Of a stretch of 64,000 nt of DNA, positions 42,771 through 54,719 are shown in pieces. The notes beneath the pieces were generated by a model that was given only the letters and a program-made list of their open reading frames with translations, had not been told where the DNA came from and searched no databases. The translations under genes and the position numbers were made by a program. Origin of the DNA: Tipula vernalis (lineage: Eukaryota > Arthropoda > Insecta > Diptera > Tipulidae); contig OY282559.1 of NCBI GenBank assembly GCA_958295665.1, positions 269,174,347 to 269,238,346 of the forward strand. Reading direction: 5' to 3'. Position 1 is the first letter of the stretch. Every line of letters starts with the position of its first letter.

Positions 42771-45500
42771 TCAGATATTTTGAATTTCTACAAAGTTTTT
42801 GATTGGTGATGCTCAAAGATTGTTCAGCCTAACCTATCCAGTGTGGTACACAGGGTTACGAATTTACCGATTATTGGTCAAAGTAAAAATCAATTTTTGC
42901 GATGTTGTCAATTCCTGCCATAACTTGTATAATCTTTAGATTTTGACCGACTATCCATAGTTACATTTCCACTCTGTTAAGTTTTATAAGCTCATCTGAG
43001 CTAAAAATACTCAATAAAGGTTGTGAGCCAAGTTTTGGCAGTTCTACGCGGCGGGAAGTTATTGACATAAGTCTGTGTTAGTTGACTATTGTTGACTTAA
43101 TTTTAAATTGTAGGGTGACAAATGATATTTTCACTTCTCACTTTCTTAACATCAACATTAAAAAAACCACCTTTAAAAACGTATAATAATTGCAAATTAA
43201 CCAATTGGGATCTATTCACTTTCGAATTTATTTCCTTAATTCATCCTGCTACGGATATTCGGTCGGTTAAGGACATTGAGTTAAAAGTTTCCAAGCTGAC
43301 AAAACCATTCTCGACGGCTTTTGAAAATTCGTGTCCACTTATTACTAAACAAAAGATTGAGAATAGACCTTTCTGGTGCTATGCTCTTAAAAAACAAAGG
43401 AAACATACTAGGAAACTGAAAAATAAAGCAGAAAATACTAATCTTAAATGTGACTGTGATTGCTTCCTAATAGCTCAAAAGAGTATAAAAAAGGTTAAGA
43501 TAGTGACATAGTTATCTATCGTCATAGTCGATAGTGATGGCTCACAGAACCGTATGGACAAACTTCTGTGAGGAAATTAATAGTCTCTCTGCAGTCGCTA
43601 GACTTAATAGAGCATTGGCTAAAAATGATACCTGTAAACTTGATGCTCTTCCTCTATCGGATGGCAAATTTACTTCTTCGAAAATGGAAGCATACATGTT
43701 GCTTCTTTCGGTTCATTTTCCGGAGTGCTCACTTTCTTGGTGCGTTGGTGTGTTCTCTGCATTGGTATATTTTCTTCTTTAAACCGTACAAATCAGTTGG
43801 TCCTGATAGAATTTTCCGGATGAATTACAGCATGGTTTTCCTATTATTAAGCACCACCTGCTCCACCTTTTCAAAGCATGCGTTGCTTTTAGCATTGTTC
43901 CTCATGTTTGGTGCAAGAGCAACGTTCTGTTTTTTTACCGAAGGCTGGCAAATCTGATTACACTGATCCCAAAGCATTTCAATCCATCAGTCTGTCATCA
44001 ATATTTTTAAAAGCATTAGAGAGGATTGTCGACAGATTTATTAGAGATAAATATTGATCTAATTCGCCATTCAGTAACATGCAATATGCTTATAGAGTAG
44101 GTAAGTCCTGTGAAACGGCTCTACATGAACTTGTCACTAGGATCGAAAGATCCCTCAATAATAAAGAGTTTCTTGTGGGTTCCTGGACTTTCCTGGACAT
44201 TGCGGAAGGGACAATTTTGATATTGATTCCACCATTGTAAGATGGATTGATTCTATGCTCAAATCTCACATTGTTGAGGTTGACTTGGCTAATGCTTTAT
44301 TCACGGTGAAAGTTGCCAAAGGTTGTCCACAGGGTTGTCCAAAGGTTCTTCACCCCTGTTACGGCTTTTGGTGATTGACGATCTACTTGTGAAACTTCAG
44401 CAGTCAAGCTTTATTGCTGAAAGCTACGCTGACAATCTTGCTATTACTGTCGCTGGAAAGCACCTGCCAGGCCAGAATGTCTTATGTATTGTGGAGTCGT
44501 GATGCGGTGGAAAGGATTTACACGTCAATCCTTCTAAAACTGATTTGGTTATATTTATCAGGCATCGAAATATTGATGGTCTAACTGTGCCAGTTCTTTT
44601 CGAGAGGCCGAATAGCAGATCCGACCACGTTAACCATTTAGGTGTCTTCTTGGACAGTAAACTTTCTTGGAATTTTCACCTAGAGTATAAACTTCAAAAA
44701 TCCACTGCCATCTTTTGGCAAGCTTTTCGGCAAACCTGGGGTTTAACTCTCAAAGTGCTGTGTCTCATTCATAAATCGTTGGTTCTACCAATTTTATCTT
44801 ATGCTTTCTTGGTTTGGTGGCCTGTGTTTAAATTAAAGGCTACGGTTTACAAATTGTTGCTTGTAGGGCTATTACAGGAGCTATTGCATCAACTTCCCTT
44901 CTTGCCATGTAATCTATTCTATGCTTTCCACAGCTAAATTCTTTCATTCTTTGCTCAGTTTGTTTTGCTGCGTTAAGGCTAAGGAGCAAAGGGACATGGA
45001 ACGCATCATTAGTACCAGATATTGATATGGTTAATGATAGTCTGATGTCTGAATTCAATTTCGACCTTTGAAAGATCAGTGGAGATCACCGAATTTTCTA
45101 GAGAACTTGCACGAGTCGATAGTCTTCTTTTCTGATGGCCCTCGCATCGGCATTAGTTCTAGGTTTGATCTGAATTTTTCAGGCTGCCTAGTTAGGTACT
45201 GCATGGTTTTTCAAGCGGAATCAATTGCTCTTACGCTCTATGTAATTGAGGCATTGAATCTCGCTGTTCCAGATAAAAACTTTGTTTTGTGTACAGACAG
45301 CTTTTCTGTCCTGAATTCGCTGGATAATCCCTTGACTGTGTCAAAATTTGTTAAGGACTGTAAATACTTTAGAAATCTTCTCTGTTCAAGTAATAGAGTG
45401 ACGATAATGTGGCTTGCTGTCCAGTGTATCATTGAGGGCAATGATATTGCAGATTCTCTAGCCAGAGCCGGGCTGGTCGCCTCAACGATGCGATGGTTCC
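42770..45500 (+). mobile_element. LOA/R1-like LINE remnant, plus strand (LINE-2)
   Basis: A region of decayed endonuclease/linker (42770-43510), an RT in many frames (43530-44940) and RNase H (45068-45500). Gene order and RNase H at the end match the minus-strand LINE at 37.1-38.7 kb, but the sequence differs. No poly-A tail was recognised directly after 45500. Confidence 0.8.
43122..44937 (+). pseudogene. LINE-2 linker and reverse transcriptase
   Basis: The frame 43122-43511 holds the linker with RPFWCYALKKQRKHTRKLKN (usually WW...L...R). The frame 43534-43782 has LLLSVHFPECSLS. RT pieces follow: FKPYKSVGPDRIF near 43785, ITLIPKHFNPS near 43960 and SYADNLAITVAGK at 44420-44455, where YADD has become YADN. 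The 130-codon frame 44545-44937 has NHLGVFLDSKLSW and LKVLCLIHKSLVLPILSYA. More than ten breaks; dead. Confidence 0.85.
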
Positions 45501-45544
45501 AACCCATTTTTTTAATAAAAATAATCCATAATTTTACTATATGA
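45068..45544 (+). pseudogene. LINE-2 RNase H
   Basis: A 158-codon frame. FFSDGPRIG replaces the usual first-Asp segment. QAESIALTLYVIEALNLA contains the Glu, VLCTDSFSVLNSL the second Asp, and EGNDIADSLARAGL the last Asp; the WVPGH motif is WLAVQC. The domain is largely legible and would remove RNA after reverse transcription. Confidence 0.85.
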
Positions 45545-45549
45545 CTATT

Positions 45550-46900
45550 TAGTTAATTTAAAATCGTTTTACATCATAATGAAACTAAAATTGTACAAAA
45601 CTTTCAAATTTTATTTATAAAGTATAAGACCAGACAGTCTGCTTAATGATATAATGCTAATAGCGCGCCTAGAAGCCAATAACCATTATAAGCGCGCTAA
45701 AATATTCATCCTTCACATATTTTATATAATCATTTGTGCGAATTCAACCACTTTCGAAATTATAAAATTAAAAATGCCCTTGATACGTCGAAATATCATC
45801 TTAAATTTTTATCTTATCAACCATACATATATATGTATGTATATTCATATATGTGCAGTCATTAATCAAACAAAAAAAAAAAAAAAAATTGCAATTTACT
45901 GTTAAAATTAAAATCTTGTCATTGACATATTAAACCACAAATAAATTTACATATTTTTATGAATTATTGTTTAAGTACTTATGGTATTTGTGTTGGTTTA
46001 AAAAAAAAAAATAAAAAAATTAGTAAGAAAAATGTCAAAGACGATTCTACGAGATGAGTATATAAAACAAGCACACGCGTGCTATTAAGATCCGGAATAA
46101 ACAGTAACAGTGGGAGAACAATTGTTTCATGTACGATGTTACGTACATATATCTTCCGCATATCGTAACTTCAACAGCACCAATGTTTTTATTTTCTTCG
46201 GTAATTTCTTTTTCTATATTTCTGTACACATCTTACCAAATCACCTTTCGTGCACTCATTCATATAACTTACCATATTTTTGTGAATGTAAAACTTTTAC
46301 TTGAATATTTTTTTTGATTTAAGTTTCAATGAACTTCAAAACGTTTTTTTTTCTTGTATTTTACAGTCTGCAATTTTATTTTATTAGTGTTATTTAAAAA
46401 TAGATAACTAAATACTTTTCGAGTTAAAGAAATGGTGAATGCCATCCATAAATTTAACGAACCTTGAATCTCGCGATTAGACTTTGTATGGTGTCATGAA
46501 ATAGTCATATATTCACATGAGTTTTGTGATATACCTCAAATAATTATTTTTTTTCGACTAGCGGCTTTAATCCTTGTTAAATTTGAACATTCTAATCGGA
46601 CAAAGTTTTTTGAATATGCTAATCGATTTTTAAATATGCGAGCTTTCTACTTAATATCAAGTTAAATCTAAAATTTGTTATCAGTACAAAAAAAAAAATG
46701 GAAACATTTTTCTAACCAGTCGAATGGAATCGGTCGTTTTTAAGAAAATTGTTATGTTAAAGAGGGGTGGTAAAATTGTATTCTATTGGAAAAGACTGTC
46801 TGTCCTTCTTTCGAAAAATATTTGGGGGCTGCATGCTGTAAGATGGAATAACTATTGCGGTGACCCTCAGACCCACTCCAGAATGATAAATTCTGTGAAT
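45550..46900. other. AT-rich non-coding DNA
   Basis: Poly-A runs at 45870-45888 and near 46001. The GC-richer 46720-46930 has a 73-codon frame (46724-46945) that I do not recognise. Confidence 0.45.
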
Positions 46901-46903
46901 TTA

Positions 46904-47331
46904 TCAAAGTTTTATTGTTCTCCCTCTATGATCCCGTTTGATTAAGGATGTCTTGGTGTAGATCGCAAATGCTTCTTGCCGCAGAGTCGGTTTAATTCTG
47001 GAAAGATTTGCGACTCGAACTGGCGTCCTTGGTCTGATGTTATGCGTAGAGGCATCCCAAAGCGAGCAATCTATCCGGAAATCAGCGTACTGGCGACGCG
47101 CTCCGCGGTGATGTCTTTTATCGGGATGGCTTCTGGTCACCGAAAAAATCTGTCAATTATTGTCAATAGATATCGATATCCCTGCGAAGGAGGCAATGGT
47201 CCAACAATATCGCGATATTGATATGCTCGAAACGTTGAGTCGGCGGTGTTGTTGTTGAAAAAGGAGATTTCGTATGAATGCTCACCTTTGCTTGTTGACA
47301 CGCCTGACAATGTTTGACGAATGTTGCACAA
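46904..47331 (-). pseudogene. Gypsy-3 integrase, truncated
   Basis: The piece 47137-47331 contains the zinc-domain end and the core start (DIVGPLPPSQGYRYLLTIID). The piece 46904-47140, shifted, covers the segment with SDQGRQFES (second Asp, other frame near 47010). The part with the third acidic residue and the C-terminus is missing. Confidence 0.83.
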
Positions 47332-47384
47332 TTCTTTCGAAGTCCTGGCCAGACAAATCTCTCAGCTATTATTTTGGTCGTTGC

Positions 47385-48350
47385 TCACACGCCTGGGTGC
47401 GCAATGGAATGGAAATGACTCATCACTGCACTTCTGTATTTTTGTGTGACAAACGGGCGGATGGAATCACCTCGGGAATCGCAGATAACTGGTCCCGCGA
47501 CACCCGGAAAATGTATTGACTTTAACTGGAGGGACGTCGTATTGCAGTAAAGCAATGTCTGTATCTCTGGATCGGTAGTTTGATCAATCGAAATATCGTC
47601 GTAACTCCATTCCTGTGCGATTGTTTCAATCCTCGATAGCAAGTCTGCTGTGTGATTATCTCTTCCTTTAATGTGCCGTATGTCTGTGGTAAACTGGCTA
47701 ATGTAGTCCAGATGGCGAATTCTACGCGGAGTAGCCTTGTCCGATTTCTGCATGAACGCGTACACCAACGGCTTGTGATCAGTGTATATGATGGCATTAC
47801 GACCTTCGAGCGCCCTGATATATGGCCAGTAATTCCCGGTCGTAGACGGCATAACGCTGTTCGGTTTCGGTCAATTTCTTTGAAAAATATCCTAATGGTT
47901 GAGCTTGTCCATCGATGATCTGATGTAGCACCGCGCCAATCGCATAGTCTGAGGCATCAACGTTTAGTGATAATTGAGCGTTAGGCATGGGATATGCGAG
48001 CAAGGTTGCTTTTGCTAAACCTTCTTTCATTCAAGTTTACTCTGGTCGTTCTTCACGTTGCCCTTGATCAGGCTTTGTAAGGTAATCTAGTGTTTGATAG
48101 CATGAGGGATAAATTTTCTGTAAAAGTTTACCATTGCTAGAAAACTTTTTAGCTGCTTGGCGATCGTTGGTTTTGGAAACTCTTTTACGATTTCAGTTTT
48201 GCTTGGTAGTGGTTTCATACCTTTGGGTGTGACCACATGCCCCAAAAAATCTATCTCATCTCTAAAAAATTCGCATTTCGCGATGTTTATTCGAAGTCCG
48301 AAATCCCGAAGTCGTTGGAAAAACGTTCGAAGATGTTCACGATGTTGTTG
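47385..48350 (-). pseudogene. Gypsy-3 RNase H
   Basis: The piece 47797-48030 reads LSLNVDASDYAIGAVLHQ and LGYFSKKLTETEQRYAVYDR. The piece 47385-47852 reads NAIIYTDHKPLVYAF, RIRHLDYISQF and IKGRDNHTADLLSRI, then the HH-CC-type text leading into integrase (HFHSIAHPG). A clear RNase H in two frames. Confidence 0.88.
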
Positions 48351-49046
48351 CTAGTTTTTCGAAGCGATGAGAAAATCGTCGATGCATCCAAACACGTATT
48401 GTAGATCTCTTGTAGCATGATCAACATACCGCTGGAACGTCTGGGCGGCGTTGCACAAGCCGAAGGTCATGTATACGAACTCAAACAGCCCAAATGGTGT
48501 TATTATGGCTGTTTTCTGTATGTCTGCCGGCTCTATAGGTATTTGATGAAATGCCTTGTGCAAATCAATTGTTGAAAATATATTTTTATTTCGCACTGCG
48601 TTATCATAGTCTTGTATATGTGGCAAAGGATATATATCCGGAACTGTTATTGCATTCAGCGCTCTAAAATCGCCGCAAGGTCGCCAGAAACCATCTGCTT
48701 TCTTCACCATGTGAAGTGGGCTTGCGTAATGGCTTTTTGAGGGTCTGCACATGTCGTGCTTTAACAGGAACTCGAACTCGTCTTTTGCAGCTTGGAATTT
48801 GTCTGGTGATAGACGACGTGCCTTAGCGAAGACTGCGTTGCTCTTGGTGACGATATGGTGTGTCACATCATCGATCGGGCGTAGTGATGATGTTGGTTGG
48901 GAAACATCCTTAAATTCTTCGAGCAGATCGGCGATTGGATCGTTTATACTGAACGTTTTGAGCTGTAGTGAAGTACTTGTTAACCGGCATCCCGTCGACT
49001 TGAGTGACGTAAGCTTATCAATGAAAGCGTTTTTCTTAACGGTCAA
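48351..49046 (-). CDS. Gypsy-3 reverse transcriptase
   Basis: A 231-codon frame: HHIVTKSNAVFAKARRLSP, FLLKHDMCRPSKSHYASPLH, WRPCGDFRALN, FSTIDLHKAFHQIPI, TPFGLFEFVYMTFGLCNAAQ, then FGCIDDFLIAS, the active site with both Asp. The RT connection and tether parts follow in other frames (48030-48350). Confidence 0.93.
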   Translation of the reverse strand: MTVKKNAFIDKLTSLKSTGCRLTSTSLQLKTFSINDPIADLLEEFKDVSQPTSSLRPIDDVTHHIVTKSNAVFAKARRLSPDKFQAAKDEFEFLLKHDMCRPSKSHYASPLHMVKKADGFWRPCGDFRALNAITVPDIYPLPHIQDYDNAVRNKNIFSTIDLHKAFHQIPIEPADIQKTAIITPFGLFEFVYMTFGLCNAAQTFQRYVDHATRDLQYVFGCIDDFLIASKN

Positions 49047-49069
49047 GGTTTACCTTTAAGGTACATTCG

Positions 49070-49661
49070 CCATATGTGTTAATCGGAGTACCATTGGCTG
49101 CGAAAAGTTTGACGGCTTTTGGGTTGAGTTTTCACTTCAACTGCTGTGCTGGCGGCAAGACTGAAATATCAGCGCCGGTGTCGATTAAAAATATCTTTTT
49201 TGACGCCGAATCTTTAATGAATATCCGATTTAGTTCGAAGCCGTCGTTGTTGGGAGCTGGCAGGTTACCCGACTGTAATCTGCGCCCTACTGGTTTTTTT
49301 GTTGTGAAGGGGTATGGAAATTACAGGGATCTCTACATTTGCGAGCATCCATTCCATACTTCCGATGGTATACACAAGTGGTTGGCTTTGTTCGACTTGG
49401 GCTACGATAAGCTTTTTGACTTTTGCGTTCGTCGTCTGCGTAATCCACGCATGAACGACTGTTTAAGCGATTTCTTTCTTCTCGTTGATATAATTCGTCG
49501 ACTTTATTCGTAAGCTCGACAATGGCTAGCTGAAATTCGTTTTTGTCAGTAACTTGAGATACTTGGGCAACATGTGTATTCCTACTGTCCAACGCTTCAA
49601 TAATGGCGTCAGCGATCGTTGCCTCGTCGTCGAGAGACACTGCACAAACTTCTGTTGGCAT
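49070..49661 (-). pseudogene. Gypsy-3 gag C-terminus, knuckle and protease
   Basis: The 124-codon frame 49287-49661 carries CVYHRKYGMDARKCRDPCNF, an unusual C-x2-H-type cluster (C...H...C...C) common at the gag end of this group. Upstream on the strand (about 49150-49200) the text LIDTGADISVLPP is an intact aspartic-protease DTG site. The frame shifts twice before RT. Confidence 0.82.
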
Positions 49662-49684
49662 TTGTTCGAGCCAAAAATGCCTTA

Positions 49685-50362
49685 TTAAACTGAGCTGCTA
49701 TCTGCATTTGGATTTCTGAATATTTTCCGCATAATGTTGAGCAAGGCTGTTGGTTTGTTCGCCCCTCGTGGAGTTTCGGCTAATAACTTACGAAGTTGTT
49801 GGGTTTCACTGTCGGCGAAATTGGCTATTATAGCTTTTTTCAGTGGTGCATACTTGTTGCCATTAACAACAATTCTTAAAACGACAGCTACTTGAGTCAG
49901 CAGGTTGGTATCTAGAGCTGCAACCAGTGTATCGTATTTTGCTGCATCGTCATTTGCGATATTGCGACGATTGAACCATGTTTCGAGCTGAAAGTACCAC
50001 ATTTCAACGTTATCTCGACTAAAAGTAGGTATTGGGAGTCGATCGTAATAATGTTGATTGAGCGTTGGCTGTTCTGACATATGCGTCTGTTGTATCGGCT
50101 GCTGTACCGTTTGTGGTTGCATCCGTGGCTGATGTACCGTTTGTTGTTCGAGCAGGCATGGCATTAACCCTGTTAAGTGCGCAACCTGTTGCTTTAATTG
50201 CGTGTTTTGAGTTTGCAATTCTTCTAACGTTAACGGTCGAACAGAAATGCCTGTTGCAACATCGCCGGATTGGTTTTTACCGTCGTAAATTGAACTGTAG
50301 TTTGGTGGTTTGTCCACTGCCTGTGTTTCTGCTACGTTGAATGTGTTGTTGCGTTTGAGCAA
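49685..50362 (-). CDS. Gypsy-3 gag, N-terminal frame
   Basis: A 225-codon frame beginning MLKRNNTFNVAETQAVDKPP. It has a Gln-rich stretch at about 50-120 (repeated HQP/TVQQP/QQT) and a capsid-like block PIPTFSRDNVEMWYFQLETW, KYDTLVAALDT and SETQQLRKLLAETPRGANKP. This is the gag layout of CsRn1-type Gypsy elements. It ends in a stop near 49685, just before the next piece at 49661. Confidence 0.82.
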   Translation of the reverse strand: MLKRNNTFNVAETQAVDKPPNYSSIYDGKNQSGDVATGISVRPLTLEELQTQNTQLKQQVAHLTGLMPCLLEQQTVHQPRMQPQTVQQPIQQTHMSEQPTLNQHYYDRLPIPTFSRDNVEMWYFQLETWFNRRNIANDDAAKYDTLVAALDTNLLTQVAVVLRIVVNGNKYAPLKKAIIANFADSETQQLRKLLAETPRGANKPTALLNIMRKIFRNPNADSSSV

Positions 50363-50717
50363 CAGTATTTAACTCCGTTGTCGTTGAAGTTGACACTATT
50401 TTGTGTACAACTGCATTTTCAATTTGGTTGATTTCGCCGGTGGTTGTTCCGTTAGAGGATATATTTATTGTTGGCTTTGATATTGCTGCGGCTGAAGTAA
50501 CTATTGTCCCGATGCTGGATGTAGATTCGCTAGTTAATTCACTGCGATTAATTGTTGGAAACCGTATTACAGGTTATGTTTTCCGAATTGCATCCACGTA
50601 ATGGTGGGTAATGTATCTGTCCTCCGACTAGCGGTAAAAATGTCGCGTAAATTTTTTGCGTAATTGACTCGCGTTTTTTTTACCAAAAATAATTGCGTTT
50701 AATTATTCAAATGTTGT

Positions 50718-50726
50718 GGGTCACCA
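50718..50726 (-). promoter_or_regulatory. Primer-binding site of Gypsy-3
   Basis: TGGTGACCC on the minus strand next to CTCCACAC. Lies about 360 bp upstream of the gag ATG at 50362. Confidence 0.6.
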
Positions 50727-50730
50727 GTGT

Positions 50731-52750
50731 GGAGGTTAAATGAATTTACCAATATTTAAATGAAATACACTTATAGATTTATTTATTATTTATTAAGTTT
50801 TTAATTACACGCCTTTTCTTATTCGTGGTTATTTCTAATCTGTCAGTCTATCTAATAATTTTACACTGAACTAAACTGGTTCTCCCAATCAATCAAAAAA
50901 TCAGTTGCAATGAGGTCGCCACATTTTCATTAGACTCAACTAGAAACAAACAACATAACCGGCCCTTACTAAAAAGTTCCATCAATGCTTAGTTCACAGT
51001 TTTCTGTAAATTAGTTAGAGCAACACATGCCGTTATTCATCTGACAGAATTACTATCATGTGACAGTTGGATTCGTAATAATGTGGTATATCTAACCGAG
51101 TTCTCTTATAAGCGTAGGCCTTAATATAAAAAGATTTTATTTAACATTAAATTTAAACAAAAATAAATTACTCTCTAATTGGCGCCCGCTAATTGGCAGC
51201 AAAACACAACAACAACAATGGCCATATTATAAGACATATAATATTGGAATCCACTAATTATTACATGACGCAACCAACTTATTTAAATTTAAATTTGCGA
51301 AAATAAAAAGCTTCACAAAAAATTAATTTAATTTACAACAATTCGCAACACTCAAGAACGAAGTGTATAAATAAAATTCCAGTTTTTCTTCGCCTTTAAG
51401 AGAGACGCAAACAAATAATTTAGCAACGACGCATCGACCAAAACTTTTAATTATTTGATGATGATTGTTTATTTTTACGATCGAAAAATGTAAATTGGCC
51501 ATTTTTTTACTCGTCAGTCATCTTTACCTGTGTATATATGATTCGTTTTCATATTAAAACATTTTTTTTGGTAAATTAATGATATTTTCAAGATTATTTC
51601 ATAAAATCGCATGCATGCTAAATGATAGTTCTTGGAATTTTACAAATATTTTTTAATTAGTTCATTCATCTACTTTGGAAAATCCGGACCAAGTGTACAT
51701 TACAATCGCCCTGTAATAAAATTAACGACAATTTTATAGAGACAGATAAATTATTTAACACTAACGCGTAAATAAACAAACTTCATTATTTAATTTTTTT
51801 TTCTGAAAACCAGAGTGTGTGAAATTGTTTACCAAACCATCTAATATACGGCTAATATCACCTTGAATATTACGAAATACGTTTATAGTTAAAATTTTTG
51901 TTTATATAGACATCACGCATGCGATCAAAAATCTATAAATTTCAATTTGCCGCACACGTCAACAAAAATCAGACGATTGATAAAACCCCTTCACAATCCG
52001 CATGCGTAAGTCAATTAAAAAGAGGTGTGCGTATTTGATTCGTGACTATTATGAATCGGTTGACATGATAAAAAATATTTGCGCTGCAATTCTTGCTAAA
52101 ATTAAATAAATTTTTATTTTATGGTTTGCAAATATTAATTATTTGCAGTTCTAATCAAGAATTGATAAGCGTTAAATTTATATAATGATGACAACGTATG
52201 ACGAGTGCGGCACACATATACACTTTTGTACATCTAATACTCACTCCTATTTCGTATTAAACTTAAGTATTTGAGACGCAATAAAGGCGTAAACTCGCGT
52301 ACGTATTTAAAAGTGGTTTCATCTCTTAAATTTTCACATGTCAATTAAATTATTTTGTTTGTTGTAATCTTTAAACCGTTTTTTTTTATTTAAGTTGATA
52401 GCCCTGACTTAATTTACAATTTATAATGAGGTTTCTTGTGTTAAATTAAAAGTATCGTACTGTCTGTGCGCACACAATATTTTTGAACTGAATTATTATC
52501 ATTTTGTGATGGATTGTGCTAACTTTTTGTAATAAAATTTGCAGATTATTGAATCGCGCGCATGCCTTAGAATCGTGACCTTTTTCACTGTTATGTAAAA
52601 TGTATGTAGTAGAAAATAAAGCATCAATTTTTTGGTTTGTTATCGTAAAAATGGTACAGGAAATGCAGAATCATAAAATGTGTACAGGAAATGTAATTTC
52701 TAAATTTTATTTAATATTTTAAAAATTACTACTAATTAGCTGTCTTTATA
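50731..52750. other. Non-coding DNA including an unresolved Gypsy-3 LTR
   Basis: The first few hundred bases are probably the Gypsy-3 5' LTR. The remainder is AT-rich, with no gene seen. Confidence 0.4.
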
Positions 52751-52759
52751 ATGGGCTAG

Positions 52760-53160
52760 TCGTTGCAGTTATATTATGCCGCATATTGTTATGTGGGTGT
52801 CGTTGTAGAGAAATTGGAACCACTTCATGGTGGACAATTTACAGACGAAGATTTAAACACCAAAGTGGCATCAAGCATTCATCGATTTCCAAAGAACGCC
52901 AATTGCTCTAGATGTACTAGGTATCGATTAACCTCATTGTACTTTCTTAGCTCTGTGGAGTCCCATCCGTTTAGGCTGTAGCTTCAACGGTCATGTTGCC
53001 TGCTTATATGTTCACCCAAAACTCGCATTATTTCGGCACAAAATGGTTCATCCATCCAGTTTCCGTTTGAAATAGTGTCCGTTGGTTTCCTCCACTCTGC
53101 ATCCCGATTAGTCACTTTGTCTTTTTCTGAATAGTTTGTTGTTATAGGGACAGTCTGCTA
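52760..53160. other. Unidentified coding-like remnant
   Basis: GC-richer than its flanks. A 72-codon plus frame (52763-52981) and minus-strand text (NWMDEPFCAEIMRVLGEH near 53050; STELRKYNEVNRYL near 52950) look coding-like on the minus strand. I do not recognise the family. Confidence 0.3.
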
Positions 53161-53179
53161 AATTATGAGTATTCTTTTT

Positions 53180-53970
53180 AGCAAATCAGAAGAAATTCAG
53201 AACCAGGTGGTGGTAAAAACCCTTGTTTCTTAAAATCAGCAAACAAACAATAATGGCATTCACATTTTTCGACTGGTTAATCAGAAGAAAATGAAGAGGC
53301 CAATCATTTATAATATATCTACCAAAAAAGTAGAAATATATATTCCGCCCGTACTTTAGCCGAAGAGTTATAGAAAGTGTAAAACCCAACAAAAAAATGA
53401 GAACTTTCCTTGAGCTCACTGTGTTGGTAGTTTGCTTTCGTACTGAAAAAGTTGGTCTACTCATCAGCTAGCTACAATCAAACTACAAAAATACAATTCC
53501 TACTGATTTCGTACTGATTTAGCGAATTATATTCACTAAATAAATCTTATTGATTTAATACACCGACAAACTTCTCTTTCTCTAAATTATTTGTGGGGGT
53601 ATAAAACACACAGAAATTAGGGTTTTCCTTGAGCTTTTTGATTTAGTGAATATAATTCGCTAGATCAGTACGTTCGTACTTGACACTATCAGTGTTCAGT
53701 AGGAATTGTATTTTTATAGTTTGGTCGCAGCTACCTGACGAAGTAAACCAACTTTTTCAGTTCGAAACTAAACTACAAATACATTGAGCTCAAGGAATGT
53801 TCTCAATTTTTGTTCAGGGTAATATTATACACTTTGTATAACACTTGAGTTAAAGTACGGAAGTAGATATATTATAAATGATTGGCATCTTCATTTTTTT
53901 TTGATTAACCAATCGAAAAATGTTGTGAATGCCATTATTGTTAATATATTTTGTTTATATAAAGGACGTA
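53180..53970. repeat. Two opposed, diverged relatives of the 459-bp tandem-repeat element
   Basis: 53600-53970 (+) follows the unit at 28.9-33.3 kb: AATTCGCTAGATCAGTACGT, TAGTTTGGTCGCAGCTACCT, ATTGGC...TTAACCAATCGAAAA and GAATGCCATTATTGTTAATA. 53190-53520 reads the same way on the minus strand. So a head-to-head or tail-to-tail pair of a related family lies here. Confidence 0.75.
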
Positions 53971-54719
53971 CATATTGACGTTGCGTGCAGACTAAACAGA
54001 ACCTAATTTACTAGAATACACAAAATTTTCATACTTGTATAAGCAAATGTTTCCTCATAGCAAACGAAATGTTACTTGGACACAACCTAAATCTAAAATT
54101 GTTCATCATGAGTTTAGTAGCACCTCTCTGGTTTACCATTACCCGCCATATTATGAAAGCGTGAAAAGAGCATACATAGTATTGTATGACTATCGTTCCC
54201 GTATAGCTTTCTCGTTATAGTACGATAACGAGTTTCTTGCATAACACCAGAAATTTAGTAGAAATGACCAGGATAACCTAAAATAGTAAAGAGTTTGAAA
54301 AATATCTCAGGAAACCCTTAAAAATTACGAAAGTTACGCAGCAATCCTTAACTTGCAAAGCTCTCGAATTTCCAAATTTGGGTGATAAATTCTGAAATTT
54401 TGTGATTTCCAAATACTTATATATTTATGTTACTTAAGTAAATTGTTAAAATTTTAGATATGAAATAAGTACTTTTGGTGTTACGACATTGACAAAGCGT
54501 TGCTTATTGGAATGATAAGTTCTATTTAGTATTCATACTGTACATATATCAAAAGGTTTACTCAGCGATGAAAAACAAAGTAATTAGATAAATATCGGAA
54601 TATCGCTATTTTGATTAAAAATACCTAAATTGTCGGGTGTACCGGTAATCGATATACCAGTATTGCAAACCCTAACGAGCGGTATTTCGTATTGAAAGTC
54701 AGAATTCCCAATCGTTTTA
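53971..54719. other. Non-coding DNA before the satellite
   Basis: A 61-codon frame (54035-54220) has no motif. AATATCG and ATCGATAT-like motifs lie near 54600-54660. Confidence 0.4.

Larger units (their letters stand above)
46930..50730 (-). mobile_element. Gypsy-type retrotransposon (Gypsy-3), possibly CsRn1-like
   Basis: Minus-strand gag, protease, RT, RNase H and integrase in order. Upstream of gag the minus strand reads CCACAC-TGGTGACCC; TGGTGACCC (50718-50726) is the 3' end complement of tRNA-Trp used as primer by CsRn1-type elements. The LTR should start at about 50727 and run rightwards, but its far edge and the 3' LTR were not found. The integrase end is cut near 46930. Confidence 0.83.
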
